Of a stretch of 48,784 bases of DNA, positions 16,816 to 25,621 are shown one piece after another. Each line of letters opens with the position of its first letter. Position 1 is the stretch's first letter. Source of the DNA: JAVBMB01 sp031552995 (GTDB lineage Bacteria; Bacillota; Clostridia; Oscillospirales; Butyricicoccaceae). The notes under the pieces were generated by a model. It was given only the letters and a program-made list of their open reading frames with translations. It had not been told where the DNA came from and searched no databases. The DNA lies in the NCBI GenBank assembly GCA_031552995.1, contig JAVBMB010000017.1, positions 1-48,784 of the forward strand, read 5' to 3'. A program made the translations under genes and the position numbers.

Positions 16816-17949
16816 CTAGTACAGCAGATATTCGCTCCGCTCGCGCCCGAACGCCGCGGCATCCGCGGCCCATCGCAATTGCAGCTCGCCTGCCGGGCAT
16901 CCCAGCCTGAGCTCGCTTGTTCCGGCCAGCAGGTCGATAAAGTACCCGCCCTCGCCCGTCACCCATTCAAGGCGGGCGCCGCTCAGCTTTTGCGCCGTAT
17001 CCAGCATGTGCAGCCCGGTGCTTACCGGCTGCAGCGCTGCGCGGTCCGTGATGTGCGCCTGAACGCCGCCGCACAACTCGTTTTTGTGCTTCGACGCCGT
17101 CGGGGTGAAGTGTACCGGGCGGAACAGCACACCGGGCAGCCTTAATCTGTTCAGCTCGGCGGCGAACATGCCGGCATCCAGCCACGGAGCGCCGATTATC
17201 TCGAACGGCTTTGTCGTGCCGCGCCCTTCCGACATATTTGTTCCTTCGAACAGGCATGTGCCGGGGTACAGCAGCGCGCAGTCGAGCCCGGGAATGTTCG
17301 GGCTGGGGCTTATCCACAGCAGGCCGGTGTCGTCATAATGCATATCGCGCCGCCAGCCCTTCATCGGCACAACGCTTAGAGCGCAGCCTATGCCGTACTT
17401 CGCGTTGAACATCAGGGCAAGCTCGGCGACAGTCATGCCGTGGCGCTGAGGCGTGTGCGCCGGGCCGACGAACGACAGAAGCCCGTCGCCTGGTATATTG
17501 CCCTCGACGGCGATGCCGCCTATCGGATTCGGCCTGTCAAAAACGACCATCTCGCGCCCCAGCTCGGCGCATGCTTTCATCGCGTTGAGCATTGTTGAAA
17601 TATAGGTATAATACCGGCAGCCGACATCCTGAATATCGAAGACAAGAGCATCTATGTCCGCCAGCATATCCGCGGAGGGACGGCGCGTGCTGCCGTACAG
17701 GCTGTAAACCGGCAGCCCGGTGGCGGCGTCGGTATAGTCATCGACGCGCTCACCTGCCATGCGGTCGCCGCGCACGCCGTGCTCGGGCGAAAACATCGCA
17801 GCCAGTGTGTAATGTCCGCGCAGGATATCTATCGTCGGCGTCAGCGCTTTTGTCACGCCGGTCACCGTTGTTACCAGCCCCAGCCGCCGCCCGTCAAGCG
17901 CGGGATGCCCGCCGCTTATAATGTCGGCGCCGCACAGCACATTTTTCAT
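16816..17949 (-). CDS. namZ: Exo-beta-N-acetylmuramidase NamZ (DUF1343, YbbC)
   Basis: NamZ-type enzymes (DUF1343, GH171, B. subtilis YbbC) release MurNAc from the non-reducing end of peptidoglycan fragments. The protein has 377 residues from the ATG at 17949, with GGAGG upstream and an ATGA overlap with the end of nagZ. Family signatures are RLGLVTTVTGV, the acidic FSPEHGVRGDRMAGERV, DIQDVGCRYYTYISTM, VFDRPNPIGG, SPSPNIPGLDCALLYPGTCL and FEGTNMSEGRGTTKPFEIIG. No signal peptide is visible from this start; the longer frame to 18021 adds residues lying within nagZ and I reject it. Pairing with NagZ gives alternate removal of GlcNAc and MurNAc. Confidence 0.93.
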   Translation of the reverse strand: MKNVLCGADIISGGHPALDGRRLGLVTTVTGVTKALTPTIDILRGHYTLAAMFSPEHGVRGDRMAGERVDDYTDAATGLPVYSLYGSTRRPSADMLADIDALVFDIQDVGCRYYTYISTMLNAMKACAELGREMVVFDRPNPIGGIAVEGNIPGDGLLSFVGPAHTPQRHGMTVAELALMFNAKYGIGCALSVVPMKGWRRDMHYDDTGLLWISPSPNIPGLDCALLYPGTCLFEGTNMSEGRGTTKPFEIIGAPWLDAGMFAAELNRLRLPGVLFRPVHFTPTASKHKNELCGGVQAHITDRAALQPVSTGLHMLDTAQKLSGARLEWVTGEGGYFIDLLAGTSELRLGCPAGELQLRWAADAAAFGRERSEYLLY

Positions 17950-19508
17950 AGCTCTGCCTCCGCCCTTGCAAGAGATACGGGCAGCACACCATAAAAGCCG
18001 CCGTTCAGCAGCGCGTCGCACAGGCAGTCTATTGCCGGCGGCGAATACTCATAGCAGCACACGGCGGCGTCGGCGCTCAGCGCCGCGTCGTACGGCAGCC
18101 GCAGCGCAGCGTGAACCACAGGCTTGCCGCAGCGCTGCGCCCGGCGCAGCACGTCGCGCTGGCCGGAGTTAAGTATGGCGTTGTCGGTGCCCAGAAGTAT
18201 TACATCGGCGTTTTGACACACGGCGGTCAGTTCCTCAAACGGCGCGCCGCTTGCAATCTGCTTTTCAAACTCGACATATTCGGAGCCGCACAGCCTGTTC
18301 ATTACGGGGCCGAGGCCGTGGGCAACCCCGGCGGGCGCAGCCGGCGCGATGACGGCGATTTTCTTGCCCGCAAGCGGGAGCAGCCCGCCCTCGTCCCTGA
18401 CGAGCGTAATGCTCTTGCGGCTGACGGCGGAGGAGCGCAGGACATGCGCGCGCCTCGTTTCGTCGTCGATTTTGACACCGGGCTTCCCCGCTATGTATTT
18501 TTCCTTTAAGCGCAGCACGCGCAGCGCGCGGTCGTCCAGAACATCCGTCGGCAGCCTGCCGCTGCGCGCGGCGGATTCAAACAGCTTAAGCGTCGCAAGC
18601 TGAACATCCGGGTCGTGGCATACGAATACTATGTCCAGCCCGGCCAGCACCCCGCGCAGGCAGCCCTCCGGCGTGCCGATGCCGTCGGCAATGGCTTTCA
18701 TCTGCATACAGTCGCTTAAAAGCAGCCCGTTAAAACCGTATTCGCGGCGCAGCAGCCCGGTCATCACGCTGTGCGACAGCGTACACGGCACGCCTTCGGG
18801 GTCAAGCGCCGGCGCGACGATATGCGCGCTCATTATGGCCTCCGCCCCCAGCGCAACCGCGCGGCGGAACGGCAGAAGCTCGACATTGTCAAGCTCACTG
18901 CGGGTTTTATTCAGCACGGGCAGCAGCAAATGCGGGTCAAGCGCCGCCTCGCCATACCCCGGGAAGTGCTTGCACACCGCCAAAACGCCGGCGCGGGACA
19001 GTCCGCGCGCGGCGCGCATCGCAAGGTCGGCAACCGTCTCGGGCACGTCGCCGTATGCGCGCACGCCTATGGCCGGGTTTAGCGGGTGCGTGTTGACGTC
19101 AAGCACCGGGGCAAGGTTCATGTTAATGCCGCATTCAAGCAGCTCAAGTCCGGTGTCGCAGGCAAGCTGTTCGATATCCTGCCCGCCGGCGGCGGCGCAG
19201 GCCATCGCGCCTGCGCGATATGTCTGGCAGGCGGACATGCGCGTGACGACGCCGCCTTCCTCGTCGACAGAAATCCACGCCGGCGCGCCGTTATGCTCTT
19301 CGCACAGGCGCTGAAGCTCGGCGTTCATGGCGGATATCTGGTCAATTGTCTCAATATTCCGCGCGAAATGTATAAAATTGCCTACATTCCAGTCGCGTAT
19401 CAGCGTCATCGCCTGGTCATCCACAGCGGCGGAATGGAAACCGCAGGCGAAAAGCTGCCCGATTTTCTGGCGGGTTGTCATTGTTTTAAGAAGTTGTCCG
19501 GCGTTCAT
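17946..19508 (-). CDS. nagZ: Beta-N-acetylglucosaminidase NagZ (GH3)
   Basis: NagZ removes GlcNAc from muropeptides. The 520-residue product has the GH3 barrel (about residues 1-330) with the NagZ motif KHFPGYGEAALDPHLLLP, which contains the catalytic Asp-His dyad region, and SDCMQMKAI. The C-terminal part (about 350-520) is the second GH3 domain found in Bacillus-type NagZ (VRDEGGLLPLAGKKIAVIAP). The start MNAGQLLKTMTTRQKIGQLF has a GAGGTGA site. No signal peptide is seen, suggesting cytoplasmic action, unlike the secreted Bacillus enzyme. It is the first gene of nagZ-namZ. Confidence 0.95.
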   Translation of the reverse strand: MNAGQLLKTMTTRQKIGQLFACGFHSAAVDDQAMTLIRDWNVGNFIHFARNIETIDQISAMNAELQRLCEEHNGAPAWISVDEEGGVVTRMSACQTYRAGAMACAAAGGQDIEQLACDTGLELLECGINMNLAPVLDVNTHPLNPAIGVRAYGDVPETVADLAMRAARGLSRAGVLAVCKHFPGYGEAALDPHLLLPVLNKTRSELDNVELLPFRRAVALGAEAIMSAHIVAPALDPEGVPCTLSHSVMTGLLRREYGFNGLLLSDCMQMKAIADGIGTPEGCLRGVLAGLDIVFVCHDPDVQLATLKLFESAARSGRLPTDVLDDRALRVLRLKEKYIAGKPGVKIDDETRRAHVLRSSAVSRKSITLVRDEGGLLPLAGKKIAVIAPAAPAGVAHGLGPVMNRLCGSEYVEFEKQIASGAPFEELTAVCQNADVILLGTDNAILNSGQRDVLRRAQRCGKPVVHAALRLPYDAALSADAAVCCYEYSPPAIDCLCDALLNGGFYGVLPVSLARAEAEL

Positions 19509-19540
19509 AAGCTCACCTCAAGCTTTAATTTAACATATCA

Positions 19541-19569
19541 ATCGTAACACGGAGCGCGCGGTATTTCAA
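19541..19569 (-). promoter_or_regulatory. Probable promoter of nagZ-namZ
   Basis: TTGAAA (19564-19569) and TACGAT (19541-19546) on minus, spacer 17 bases. The -10 box is weak (4 of 6). Confidence 0.5.
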
Positions 19570-19605
19570 GCGCGCAAAGCATCACATTTTCAGGAGGGAC
19601 ACAAT

Positions 19606-20781
19606 ATGGAATGTCTGGCAGCCGGATGCATGAGCGGTACATCGCTGGACGGAATGGATGTTGCGCTTGTGCGTATTTGCGAGAGCGCTTCCGGCGCTGT
19701 CACCGTGAAGCTGCTGCACTTCGAAAACACTCCCTTGCCGGACAGTCTGAGGGCGAGGATTCTTGAAAACTGCGACCCGGGCACATCAAGCGTCGCCCAG
19801 CTGTGCAGCATGAATGTCGAAATCGGAGAGCTGACGGCGGGCGCGGTGCGCAGCGCGTGCAAAAACGCCGGAATCGGCATCCGAAAGCTCGATTTTATCG
19901 CCTCGCACGGGCAGACAATGTACCACATCCCACAGGAAAGCGACGGGCTTAGCCGCTCGACGCTTCAGATCGGCGACCCGCATGTCTTGGCCTACCGCAC
20001 AGGTGTGCGCGTCGTGTCGAACTTCCGCGCGATGGATATCGCGGCGGGCGGGCAGGGCGCGCCTCTCGTTCCGTATGCCGAGTATGTGCTTTACAGCGCC
20101 TATGCGCCGTGCGCGCTGCAAAATATCGGCGGCATAGGCAATGTCACCGTAATGCCCGGCACGGGGCAAAATGATGTGTTCGCCTTTGACACCGGCCCGG
20201 GCAATATGGTTATCGACGCGCTTGCCAAGCGGTTTTTCGGCGTCTCATACGATAAAGACGGCGTGTTTGCCGCAAGCGGCACTGTCAATGAACCGTTGCT
20301 TTCGCGCATGATGGCTGTGCCCTATATCTCGGCGCCGCCGCCAAAGACGACCGGCAGGGAGATGTTCGGGCGTCAGTTTGTCGATTGGATGCTGGGCATC
20401 GCGCAGGGGCTTTCGCCCGAGGACATGATTGCGACCGCGACGGCGTTTACGGCGCACTCCATTGCAGAGAACTACCGGCGCTACGTGTTCCCGGTATGCG
20501 CCGTGCCGCTGGCCGTGCTTGGCGGCGGCGGGGCATACAACAAGACGCTTGTCGCAATGCTGCGCGGGCTTCTGCCGCATATCACAGTCTCGACGCAGGA
20601 AGACCTCGGCTTTTCGTCCGACGCAAAGGAAGCGGTCGCTTTCGCGCTGCTGGGATACCAGACACTGCGCGGCCGCCCGTCGAACCTGCCGCGCGTCACA
20701 GGTGCGGCGCAGCCGGTCGTTCTTGGCTCGATAACCCCGGCGATGCAGGGATACGGCAGCCCGGATGAAGACAAAAACTAA
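19606..20781 (+). CDS. anmK: Anhydro-N-acetylmuramic acid kinase
   Basis: AnmK opens the 1,6-anhydro ring of anhydroMurNAc and phosphorylates it to MurNAc-6-phosphate, the MurQ substrate. The 391-residue product has the family start AAGCMSGTSLDGMDVALVRI, then IASHGQTMYHIP, QNIGGIGNVTVMPG and AFDTGPGNMVIDALA, and a C-terminal LAVLGGGGAYN. AGGAGGG precedes the ATG. AnmK implies that lytic transglycosylase products, whether its own or from other bacteria, enter the cell, which adds a second entry to the pathway beside the kinase at 14520. nagA follows 50 bases later and is probably co-transcribed. Confidence 0.96.
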   Translation: MECLAAGCMSGTSLDGMDVALVRICESASGAVTVKLLHFENTPLPDSLRARILENCDPGTSSVAQLCSMNVEIGELTAGAVRSACKNAGIGIRKLDFIASHGQTMYHIPQESDGLSRSTLQIGDPHVLAYRTGVRVVSNFRAMDIAAGGQGAPLVPYAEYVLYSAYAPCALQNIGGIGNVTVMPGTGQNDVFAFDTGPGNMVIDALAKRFFGVSYDKDGVFAASGTVNEPLLSRMMAVPYISAPPPKTTGREMFGRQFVDWMLGIAQGLSPEDMIATATAFTAHSIAENYRRYVFPVCAVPLAVLGGGGAYNKTLVAMLRGLLPHITVSTQEDLGFSSDAKEAVAFALLGYQTLRGRPSNLPRVTGAAQPVVLGSITPAMQGYGSPDEDKN

Positions 20782-20831
20782 ATACATTAAGTAATAACTT
20801 ATCTAAAATATACCATAAGGAGGGCGACCGA

Positions 20832-21986
20832 ATGCTTCTGATAAGAGGCGGATGCATTGTTTCGGGCGGAAGCGCGGCTGTGGGTGACGTAGCGGCAGAC
20901 CGCGGCGTTATCCTTGCGCGCGGCACAATCCCTCCGTCACTGTTCGGCGGGGATACCGAGGTTATTGACGCGACGGACTGCTTTGTGCTGCCCGGATTCA
21001 TCGACATACACACGCACGGCGCCGCGGGGTGCGACTTCAGTACTTGCGGGCCGGGGCAGATAGCGGACGCGCTGAAGTTTTACGCGGGGCAGGGCGTCAC
21101 ATCGTTGCTGGCCGCCATAATGCCGGCCGACGAGGATGTTATGGCGCGGCAGCTGGGGATTGTCGCGCAGGCGCAGGCCGACGGCGCGGGGCAGATTGCG
21201 GGAATCCACCTTGAGGGGCCGTTTTTGAGCACCGACTATAAGGGCGCTATGCCGAAGGACAAGCTGCGTGCACCCGATTGGGAGCTGTTTTGCCGCCTGC
21301 AAACGGCGGCACGCGGCCTGATAAAGATGATTACCATCGCGCCCGAGCTTGACGGGGCGGCCGAGTTCACCGAAAAAGCCGCCCGCCTCGGCTGCCGCGT
21401 GTCGCTTGGACACTCAGGCGCGTCATATGATGAGGCGGCGCGCTGCATAGCGCACGGCGCACGCAATGTGACACATGTGATGAACGCCATGAAGCCGATG
21501 CATCAGCGCGACCCCGGTGTGCTGACGGCGGCGCTGAATGAAGATATATTCTGCGAGGCAATATGCGACGGGGTGCACCTGCACCCGCAGATTGTACGCA
21601 TGCTGTATAAAATAAAAGGGGCGCGGCTGATAAATGCCGTCACCGACAGTATCATGGCGGCGGGGCTTGACGACGGGGAGTATAACCTGGGCGGCAGGGA
21701 CGTTACTGTCCGCGGCGGAAAGGCGACGCTTTCGGGCACCGATACCCTGGCCGGCAGCACGCTTACACCTGGCGCCGCGCTGCTGAATATTATGGAGTTC
21801 ACCGGAATGCCTGTCGAGCTGGCGTCGCTTTCGATGACACTGAACCCGGCCAAAGCGCTTGGGCTTGGCGACAAAGGAGAGCTTGCGCCCGGCAAAAGCG
21901 CCGATATCGTCGTGCTGGACAGGGCGTTTCACGTCAAAAGGGTGTACATGGCGGGGCAGGCGCTTCACGATGCGGATGACGTGTGA
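20832..21986 (+). CDS. nagA: N-acetylglucosamine-6-phosphate deacetylase
   Basis: NagA turns GlcNAc-6-phosphate into glucosamine-6-phosphate, linking MurQ to NagB. The 384-residue amidohydrolase has metal and substrate motifs in order: PGFIDIHTHGAAGCD near residue 56, IAGIHLEGPFLS, LGHSGASYDEA, NVTHVMNAMKPMHQRDPG, ICDGVHLHP and the catalytic Asp in NAVTDSIMAAG. It ends with the usual small beta-sandwich closing in GELAPGKSADIVVLD. AAGGAGGG lies before the ATG. It is the last gene of the recycling island. Confidence 0.96.
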   Translation: MLLIRGGCIVSGGSAAVGDVAADRGVILARGTIPPSLFGGDTEVIDATDCFVLPGFIDIHTHGAAGCDFSTCGPGQIADALKFYAGQGVTSLLAAIMPADEDVMARQLGIVAQAQADGAGQIAGIHLEGPFLSTDYKGAMPKDKLRAPDWELFCRLQTAARGLIKMITIAPELDGAAEFTEKAARLGCRVSLGHSGASYDEAARCIAHGARNVTHVMNAMKPMHQRDPGVLTAALNEDIFCEAICDGVHLHPQIVRMLYKIKGARLINAVTDSIMAAGLDDGEYNLGGRDVTVRGGKATLSGTDTLAGSTLTPGAALLNIMEFTGMPVELASLSMTLNPAKALGLGDKGELAPGKSADIVVLDRAFHVKRVYMAGQALHDADDV

Positions 21987-22156
21987 TTTGGCCCGGCATG
22001 TAAATGGCGCAATATTGAAAAAAATGTAAATTATTACAAAGAGGGTATAAACTGTAAATATATTGTGATAATATTAATGTGCGTGTCAGCGCACGTCGCG
22101 TGACGCGTCGGTAATACATGATATTTCCGCGCTTACGCGGCGCGGTGATATATATC

Positions 22157-22281
22157 GTGAGGGAGTAGCAGGCGCGCCTAAGCCGTGCGGAGCCGTGACG
22201 GGCACTTGCGGAATAGGGGTGCGGATTGTCAACAACACCGGCCGTTTTTCGGCTTGGCAATCCTTAATTCGCCAGACTCAC
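22157..22281 (+). promoter_or_regulatory. yybP-ykoY (Mn2+) riboswitch before P-type ATPase
   Basis: The consensus pieces appear in order. Helix P1 is formed by GTGAG (22157-22161) and CTCAC (22277-22281). The first conserved internal loop is GGGAGTAGC (22161-22169). The second is GTCAACA (22228-22234), inside a stem closed by GGATTG (22223-22228) and CAATCC (22258-22263). AGA stands just before the 3' P1 strand. The family binds Mn2+ and usually turns on exporter genes. Downstream, CCTTAATTC (22262-22270) is a perfect complement of GAATTAAGG (22298-22306), which runs from the end of GGAGG into the GTG start. This suggests control of translation. I see this by alignment with the known consensus; no fold was computed. 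Confidence 0.85.
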
Positions 22282-22305
22282 AACACATGAGATGGAGGAA
22301 TTAAG

Positions 22306-24876
22306 GTGAAGGAGTATCTTCAAACGGCAGACGATGTGCTGCTTAATCAGCGCGTCACGACGCGGGGTCTGGAAAAAACTCAGGTGGACGAACGCATAGC
22401 GTCTGTGGGGGCAAATGTCTTGGACGAACCGCCTAAGCGTTCGATGCTTAGCAGGATTTGGGCGCAGGTATGCGACCCGATGATATTTGTGCTTGTCGCC
22501 GCGGGTGTGGTCTCCGGCCTGTTCAAGGAGATTGCCGACATGGTGATTATCCTTGTGGTCGTTGTGCTTAACACAGTGCTGGGCATCGTGCAGGAGAGCA
22601 AGGCCGAAAAGGCGGTGGCGGCGCTTCAAAAGCTTTCGGCCCCGCACACAAAGGTGCGGCGCGGGGGCAATGTGATTGTCGTGCCGTCCAGCCAGCTTGT
22701 GCCTGGCGATATAGTGCTGCTTGAAGCCGGGGACTCTGTGCCGGCGGACATGCGCCTTATCAAGGCTGCAAGCCTCAAGATTGAAGAGGCGGCGCTGACC
22801 GGAGAATCTGTGCCGTCCGATAAGACTGTAAACGCAATTTCCGGCGGGGAGGATACCCCGCTTGGCGACAGGATAAACATGGCGTACATGGGCACAAATG
22901 TCACGTATGGCAGGGGCGAAGGCGTCGTCGTATATACGGGCATGTCCACAGAGATGGGCAAAATCGCCGATATTCTGTCGAATACGCAGGAAGAAAAAAC
23001 CCCGCTTCAGCAGAAGCTTGCGGGGCTTGGTAAGGTGCTCAGCATTGCGGTGCTGGGCATTTGCGCGTTCATATTTGTTTTTGATGTGCTGCGAGGCGGC
23101 GGGCTGAGCGGCGACCGGGTGTTCCAGTCTCTGCTGACGGCTGTAAGTCTCGCCGTCGCCGCGATACCCGAAGGGCTTGTCGTCGTCGTAACGGTGCTGT
23201 TAAGCATAGGCGTCACAAAAATGTCGGCCCGCAACGCGATAATCAGGCGGCTTACCGCCGTCGAGACACTGGGCTGCACGCAGGTCATCTGCTCGGACAA
23301 GACCGGTACGCTGACACAGAACAGGATGACCGTTGTCGAACACTACGGAGATACGCCGCTTTTGTGTGAGGCTATGTATCTGTGCAGCGACGTGCAGCGC
23401 ACCGAGGACGGATTGATTGGCGACCCGACCGAGGTCGGGCTTTATGAGTTTGCGGTTATGAACGGCACGGACGGCGACGATACCCCACGCGTTGCCGAGG
23501 CGCCGTTTGATTCGCTTCGCAAGATGATGAGTACGGTGCACTTCATGCGCACAGCAACGATACGCCAGTTTACAAAGGGCGCGCCCGACGAGGTGATTGC
23601 CCATTGCGCCTACTACTATGATGACGGCGCAGTGCGCGAGATGACAGACGAGCGCCGCGCCGAGATACTGCGCGAAAACAGCCGCATGGCCGACCAGGCG
23701 CTGCGCGTGCTGGCCGCCGCCTACAGGGATTATGAGAGCGTGCCGGAATCATGCGTGCCGGATGAGCTTGAGCGGGAGCTTGTGTTCATTGGACTTGCAG
23801 GAATGATTGACCCGGTCAGGCCGGAGGTTCAGGCGGCCGTCGACAGCTGCCGCTCGGCAGGCATCCGCGCCGTGATGATTACCGGCGACCACAAGGCGAC
23901 GGCCATAGCCATTGCCCGCAAGCTGGGGATTTTGACCGACGAAAGCCAAGCCGTAACCGGCGCAGAGCTTAGCGAGATGAGCGACGGCGAGTTCGAGAGC
24001 CGCATAAAGCATATAAGCGTGTATGCGCGCGTCCAGCCTGAGCATAAAGTGCGCATAGTCAACACATGGCGCAGGCTGGGCAAGATAACCGCCATGACCG
24101 GCGACGGGGTAAACGACGCGCCGGCAATTAAGTCGGCCGATATCGGCGTCGGCATGGGCATAACCGGCACGGACGTGACAAAAAATGTCGCCGATATGGT
24201 GCTTGGGGATGATAACTTCGCGACGATAGTCTATGCTGTCGAAGAGGGTCGACGCATATACGAGAACATCCGCAAGGCTATACAGTTCCTTCTGGCGTCG
24301 AATCTGTCGGAGGTCGTCTCGATATTCATCGCGACAATCGGCGGCTTCAGGCTGTTTGCGCCGATACACATACTGTGGATAAACCTGATAACCGATACAT
24401 TCCCGGCAATGGCCCTTGGTATGGAGGCAGCCGAGCGCGACGCCATGCGGCGCCCGCCGCGCGATTCGAAAGAGGGCATATTTGCCGGCGGCCTGGGGCG
24501 GGAAGTTGTGTGGCAGGGTGTGCTAATAGCGCTTTTGACGCTGGCATCGTACTTTGTAGGCACGAAGCTTAGCGGCGAAAGCGGTATGACGATGGCGTTC
24601 CTTACACTGTCGCTGTGCGAGGTGTTCCACTCGCTTAACATGCGCTCGCGCCATAAATCCGTCTTCTCCATCGGCTCAAAGAACAAGCATCTGCTGGGAG
24701 CGATGCTTCTCAGCTTCGTGCTGACAGTCGGCGTCATCTACATCCCGGGGCTTAATACGGCGTTCAGCCTTGTAGCGCTGCCGGCGAGCTACTTTGCCGC
24801 GGGCTTCGGCATAGCGCTGTCGGTAATCCCGATAGTTGAAATCGCAAAGCTGATTGGCAGAAAGAGAGCGAAATAG
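22306..24876 (+). CDS. P-type cation-transporting ATPase (P2 type), likely Mn2+/Ca2+ exporter
   Basis: This 856-residue membrane pump has the full set of P-type motifs: actuator TGES (about 165-168), membrane motif VAAIPEGL (about 284-291), phosphorylated Asp331 in CSDKTGTLTQ, nucleotide-domain KGAPDEVI, and hinge MITGDHKATAIA and MTGDGVNDAPAIKSADIG. About ten membrane segments are expected. PEGL and overall layout place it with P2A/P2B calcium-type pumps, some of which move Mn2+. The upstream Mn2+ riboswitch makes Mn2+ export the better guess. The GTG start at 22306 has GGAGG eight bases upstream. Transcribed alone. Confidence 0.92.
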   Translation: MKEYLQTADDVLLNQRVTTRGLEKTQVDERIASVGANVLDEPPKRSMLSRIWAQVCDPMIFVLVAAGVVSGLFKEIADMVIILVVVVLNTVLGIVQESKAEKAVAALQKLSAPHTKVRRGGNVIVVPSSQLVPGDIVLLEAGDSVPADMRLIKAASLKIEEAALTGESVPSDKTVNAISGGEDTPLGDRINMAYMGTNVTYGRGEGVVVYTGMSTEMGKIADILSNTQEEKTPLQQKLAGLGKVLSIAVLGICAFIFVFDVLRGGGLSGDRVFQSLLTAVSLAVAAIPEGLVVVVTVLLSIGVTKMSARNAIIRRLTAVETLGCTQVICSDKTGTLTQNRMTVVEHYGDTPLLCEAMYLCSDVQRTEDGLIGDPTEVGLYEFAVMNGTDGDDTPRVAEAPFDSLRKMMSTVHFMRTATIRQFTKGAPDEVIAHCAYYYDDGAVREMTDERRAEILRENSRMADQALRVLAAAYRDYESVPESCVPDELERELVFIGLAGMIDPVRPEVQAAVDSCRSAGIRAVMITGDHKATAIAIARKLGILTDESQAVTGAELSEMSDGEFESRIKHISVYARVQPEHKVRIVNTWRRLGKITAMTGDGVNDAPAIKSADIGVGMGITGTDVTKNVADMVLGDDNFATIVYAVEEGRRIYENIRKAIQFLLASNLSEVVSIFIATIGGFRLFAPIHILWINLITDTFPAMALGMEAAERDAMRRPPRDSKEGIFAGGLGREVVWQGVLIALLTLASYFVGTKLSGESGMTMAFLTLSLCEVFHSLNMRSRHKSVFSIGSKNKHLLGAMLLSFVLTVGVIYIPGLNTAFSLVALPASYFAAGFGIALSVIPIVEIAKLIGRKRAK

Positions 24877-25122
24877 CCGGCGCAGGTATAAAAATAAAAA
24901 AGGCCGGGAGAAAGCACGGGGAGCCGTAAGAAAACACGGCAAACCCAGCAGTAACAATGCTTTGCGCAGCAGTGCGCTATTTCGCAGCGCAGGCGGGATT
25001 TGGATGAGAAACAAAAATAGGACGCCCAGGCGTCCTATTCAGACTGTCAAAGAAAGGTGTTCAGGTTTTTTTGCAAGAAAAGTAACGTGATTAAAAAGTT
25101 CCTAAAACCCCCGCTTATAATC
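24877..25122. other. Non-coding, repeat-rich stretch after the P-type ATPase
   Basis: No gene is seen. It contains short stems, for example GCCGT with ACGGC near 24930, and the first copy of a palindromic hairpin at 25016-25039. It continues into the 90-base repeat at 25123-25212. Confidence 0.5.
25016..25039 (-). repeat. Palindromic hairpin, copy A
   Basis: AATAGGACGCC pairs perfectly with GGCGTCCTATT across a two-base loop. On the minus strand it is followed by TTTTTGTTT, so it can serve as a terminator in that direction. Its 23-base core is identical to copy B, 196 bases away. Confidence 0.8.
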
Positions 25123-25212
25123 AAAAATTCCGGCAATTCATTTCACGAGAATTTTTATCAAAATTGAAAATTGCCCGAAAACCCTCAACGGAGTGGGTTT
25201 TCGGGCAAGCTG
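25123..25212 (-). repeat. 90-base dispersed hairpin repeat, copy 1
   Basis: Read on minus, a stem GCCCGAAAACCC / GGGTTTTCGGGC with loop ACTCCGTTGA is followed by an AT-rich segment and a decayed second hairpin ending in T. It matches 31702-31791 on plus over its full length. It lies just after the 3' end of the barstar-like gene, in that gene's direction. Confidence 0.8.
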
Positions 25213-25237
25213 ATAGGACGCCCAGGCGTCCTATTTT
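25213..25237 (+). repeat. Palindromic hairpin, copy B
   Basis: ATAGGACGCC pairs with GGCGTCCTAT and is followed by TTTTCTATT on plus. It abuts the 90-base repeat. The T-runs of copies A and B point outward from the segment between them. Confidence 0.8.
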
Positions 25238-25270
25238 CTATTACAAACCCCGATATCCCATAGCCTGCCA

Positions 25271-25609
25271 CTAGGACACGATTTTGAATGTGGCTTCGGG
25301 GAATTCCTTTCGCAGCCTAATGAAGATTGGCCACGTGTCCTCAAAGGTTTCCTTGGCATCCTTGGGGAGGTTCGCAGTTCCGCGAAATTCGACGATGAAC
25401 GACTTTTCGCCCGGTGGCCTTACACAAAAATCATAGCCCGAATCCCAAAGAGCAGAAAGGTTTTCGCCATAATAGTCCGGAAAATCAAGCCCGTTTTTAA
25501 TAGCCAGATGAACATCTGTGTAGGTTTTGCACTCGGTCAGATCGATTACATAAGGGTCTGACGGCACGTCCTTAAAGGCATTGGGATCATATTCCATATT
25601 TGTTCTCAT
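25271..25609 (-). CDS. Barstar-family ribonuclease inhibitor (immunity protein)
   Basis: The 112-residue protein carries the barstar core at about residues 40-56: the end of a helix, then FPDYYGENLSALWD. In barstar this loop and helix plug the barnase active site. The key acid equivalent to barstar Asp39 is kept (Asp56), while Asp35 is replaced by Ser52. The N-terminus is about 20 residues longer than in barstar. It starts 12 bases after the toxin stop, with GGAGGAG overlapping that stop, so the inhibitor is made with the toxin. Base composition is lower in GC than neighbouring blocks, suggesting acquisition with the toxin. Confidence 0.9.
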   Translation of the reverse strand: MRTNMEYDPNAFKDVPSDPYVIDLTECKTYTDVHLAIKNGLDFPDYYGENLSALWDSGYDFCVRPPGEKSFIVEFRGTANLPKDAKETFEDTWPIFIRLRKEFPEATFKIVS

Positions 25610-25621
25610 AAACTGCTCCTC

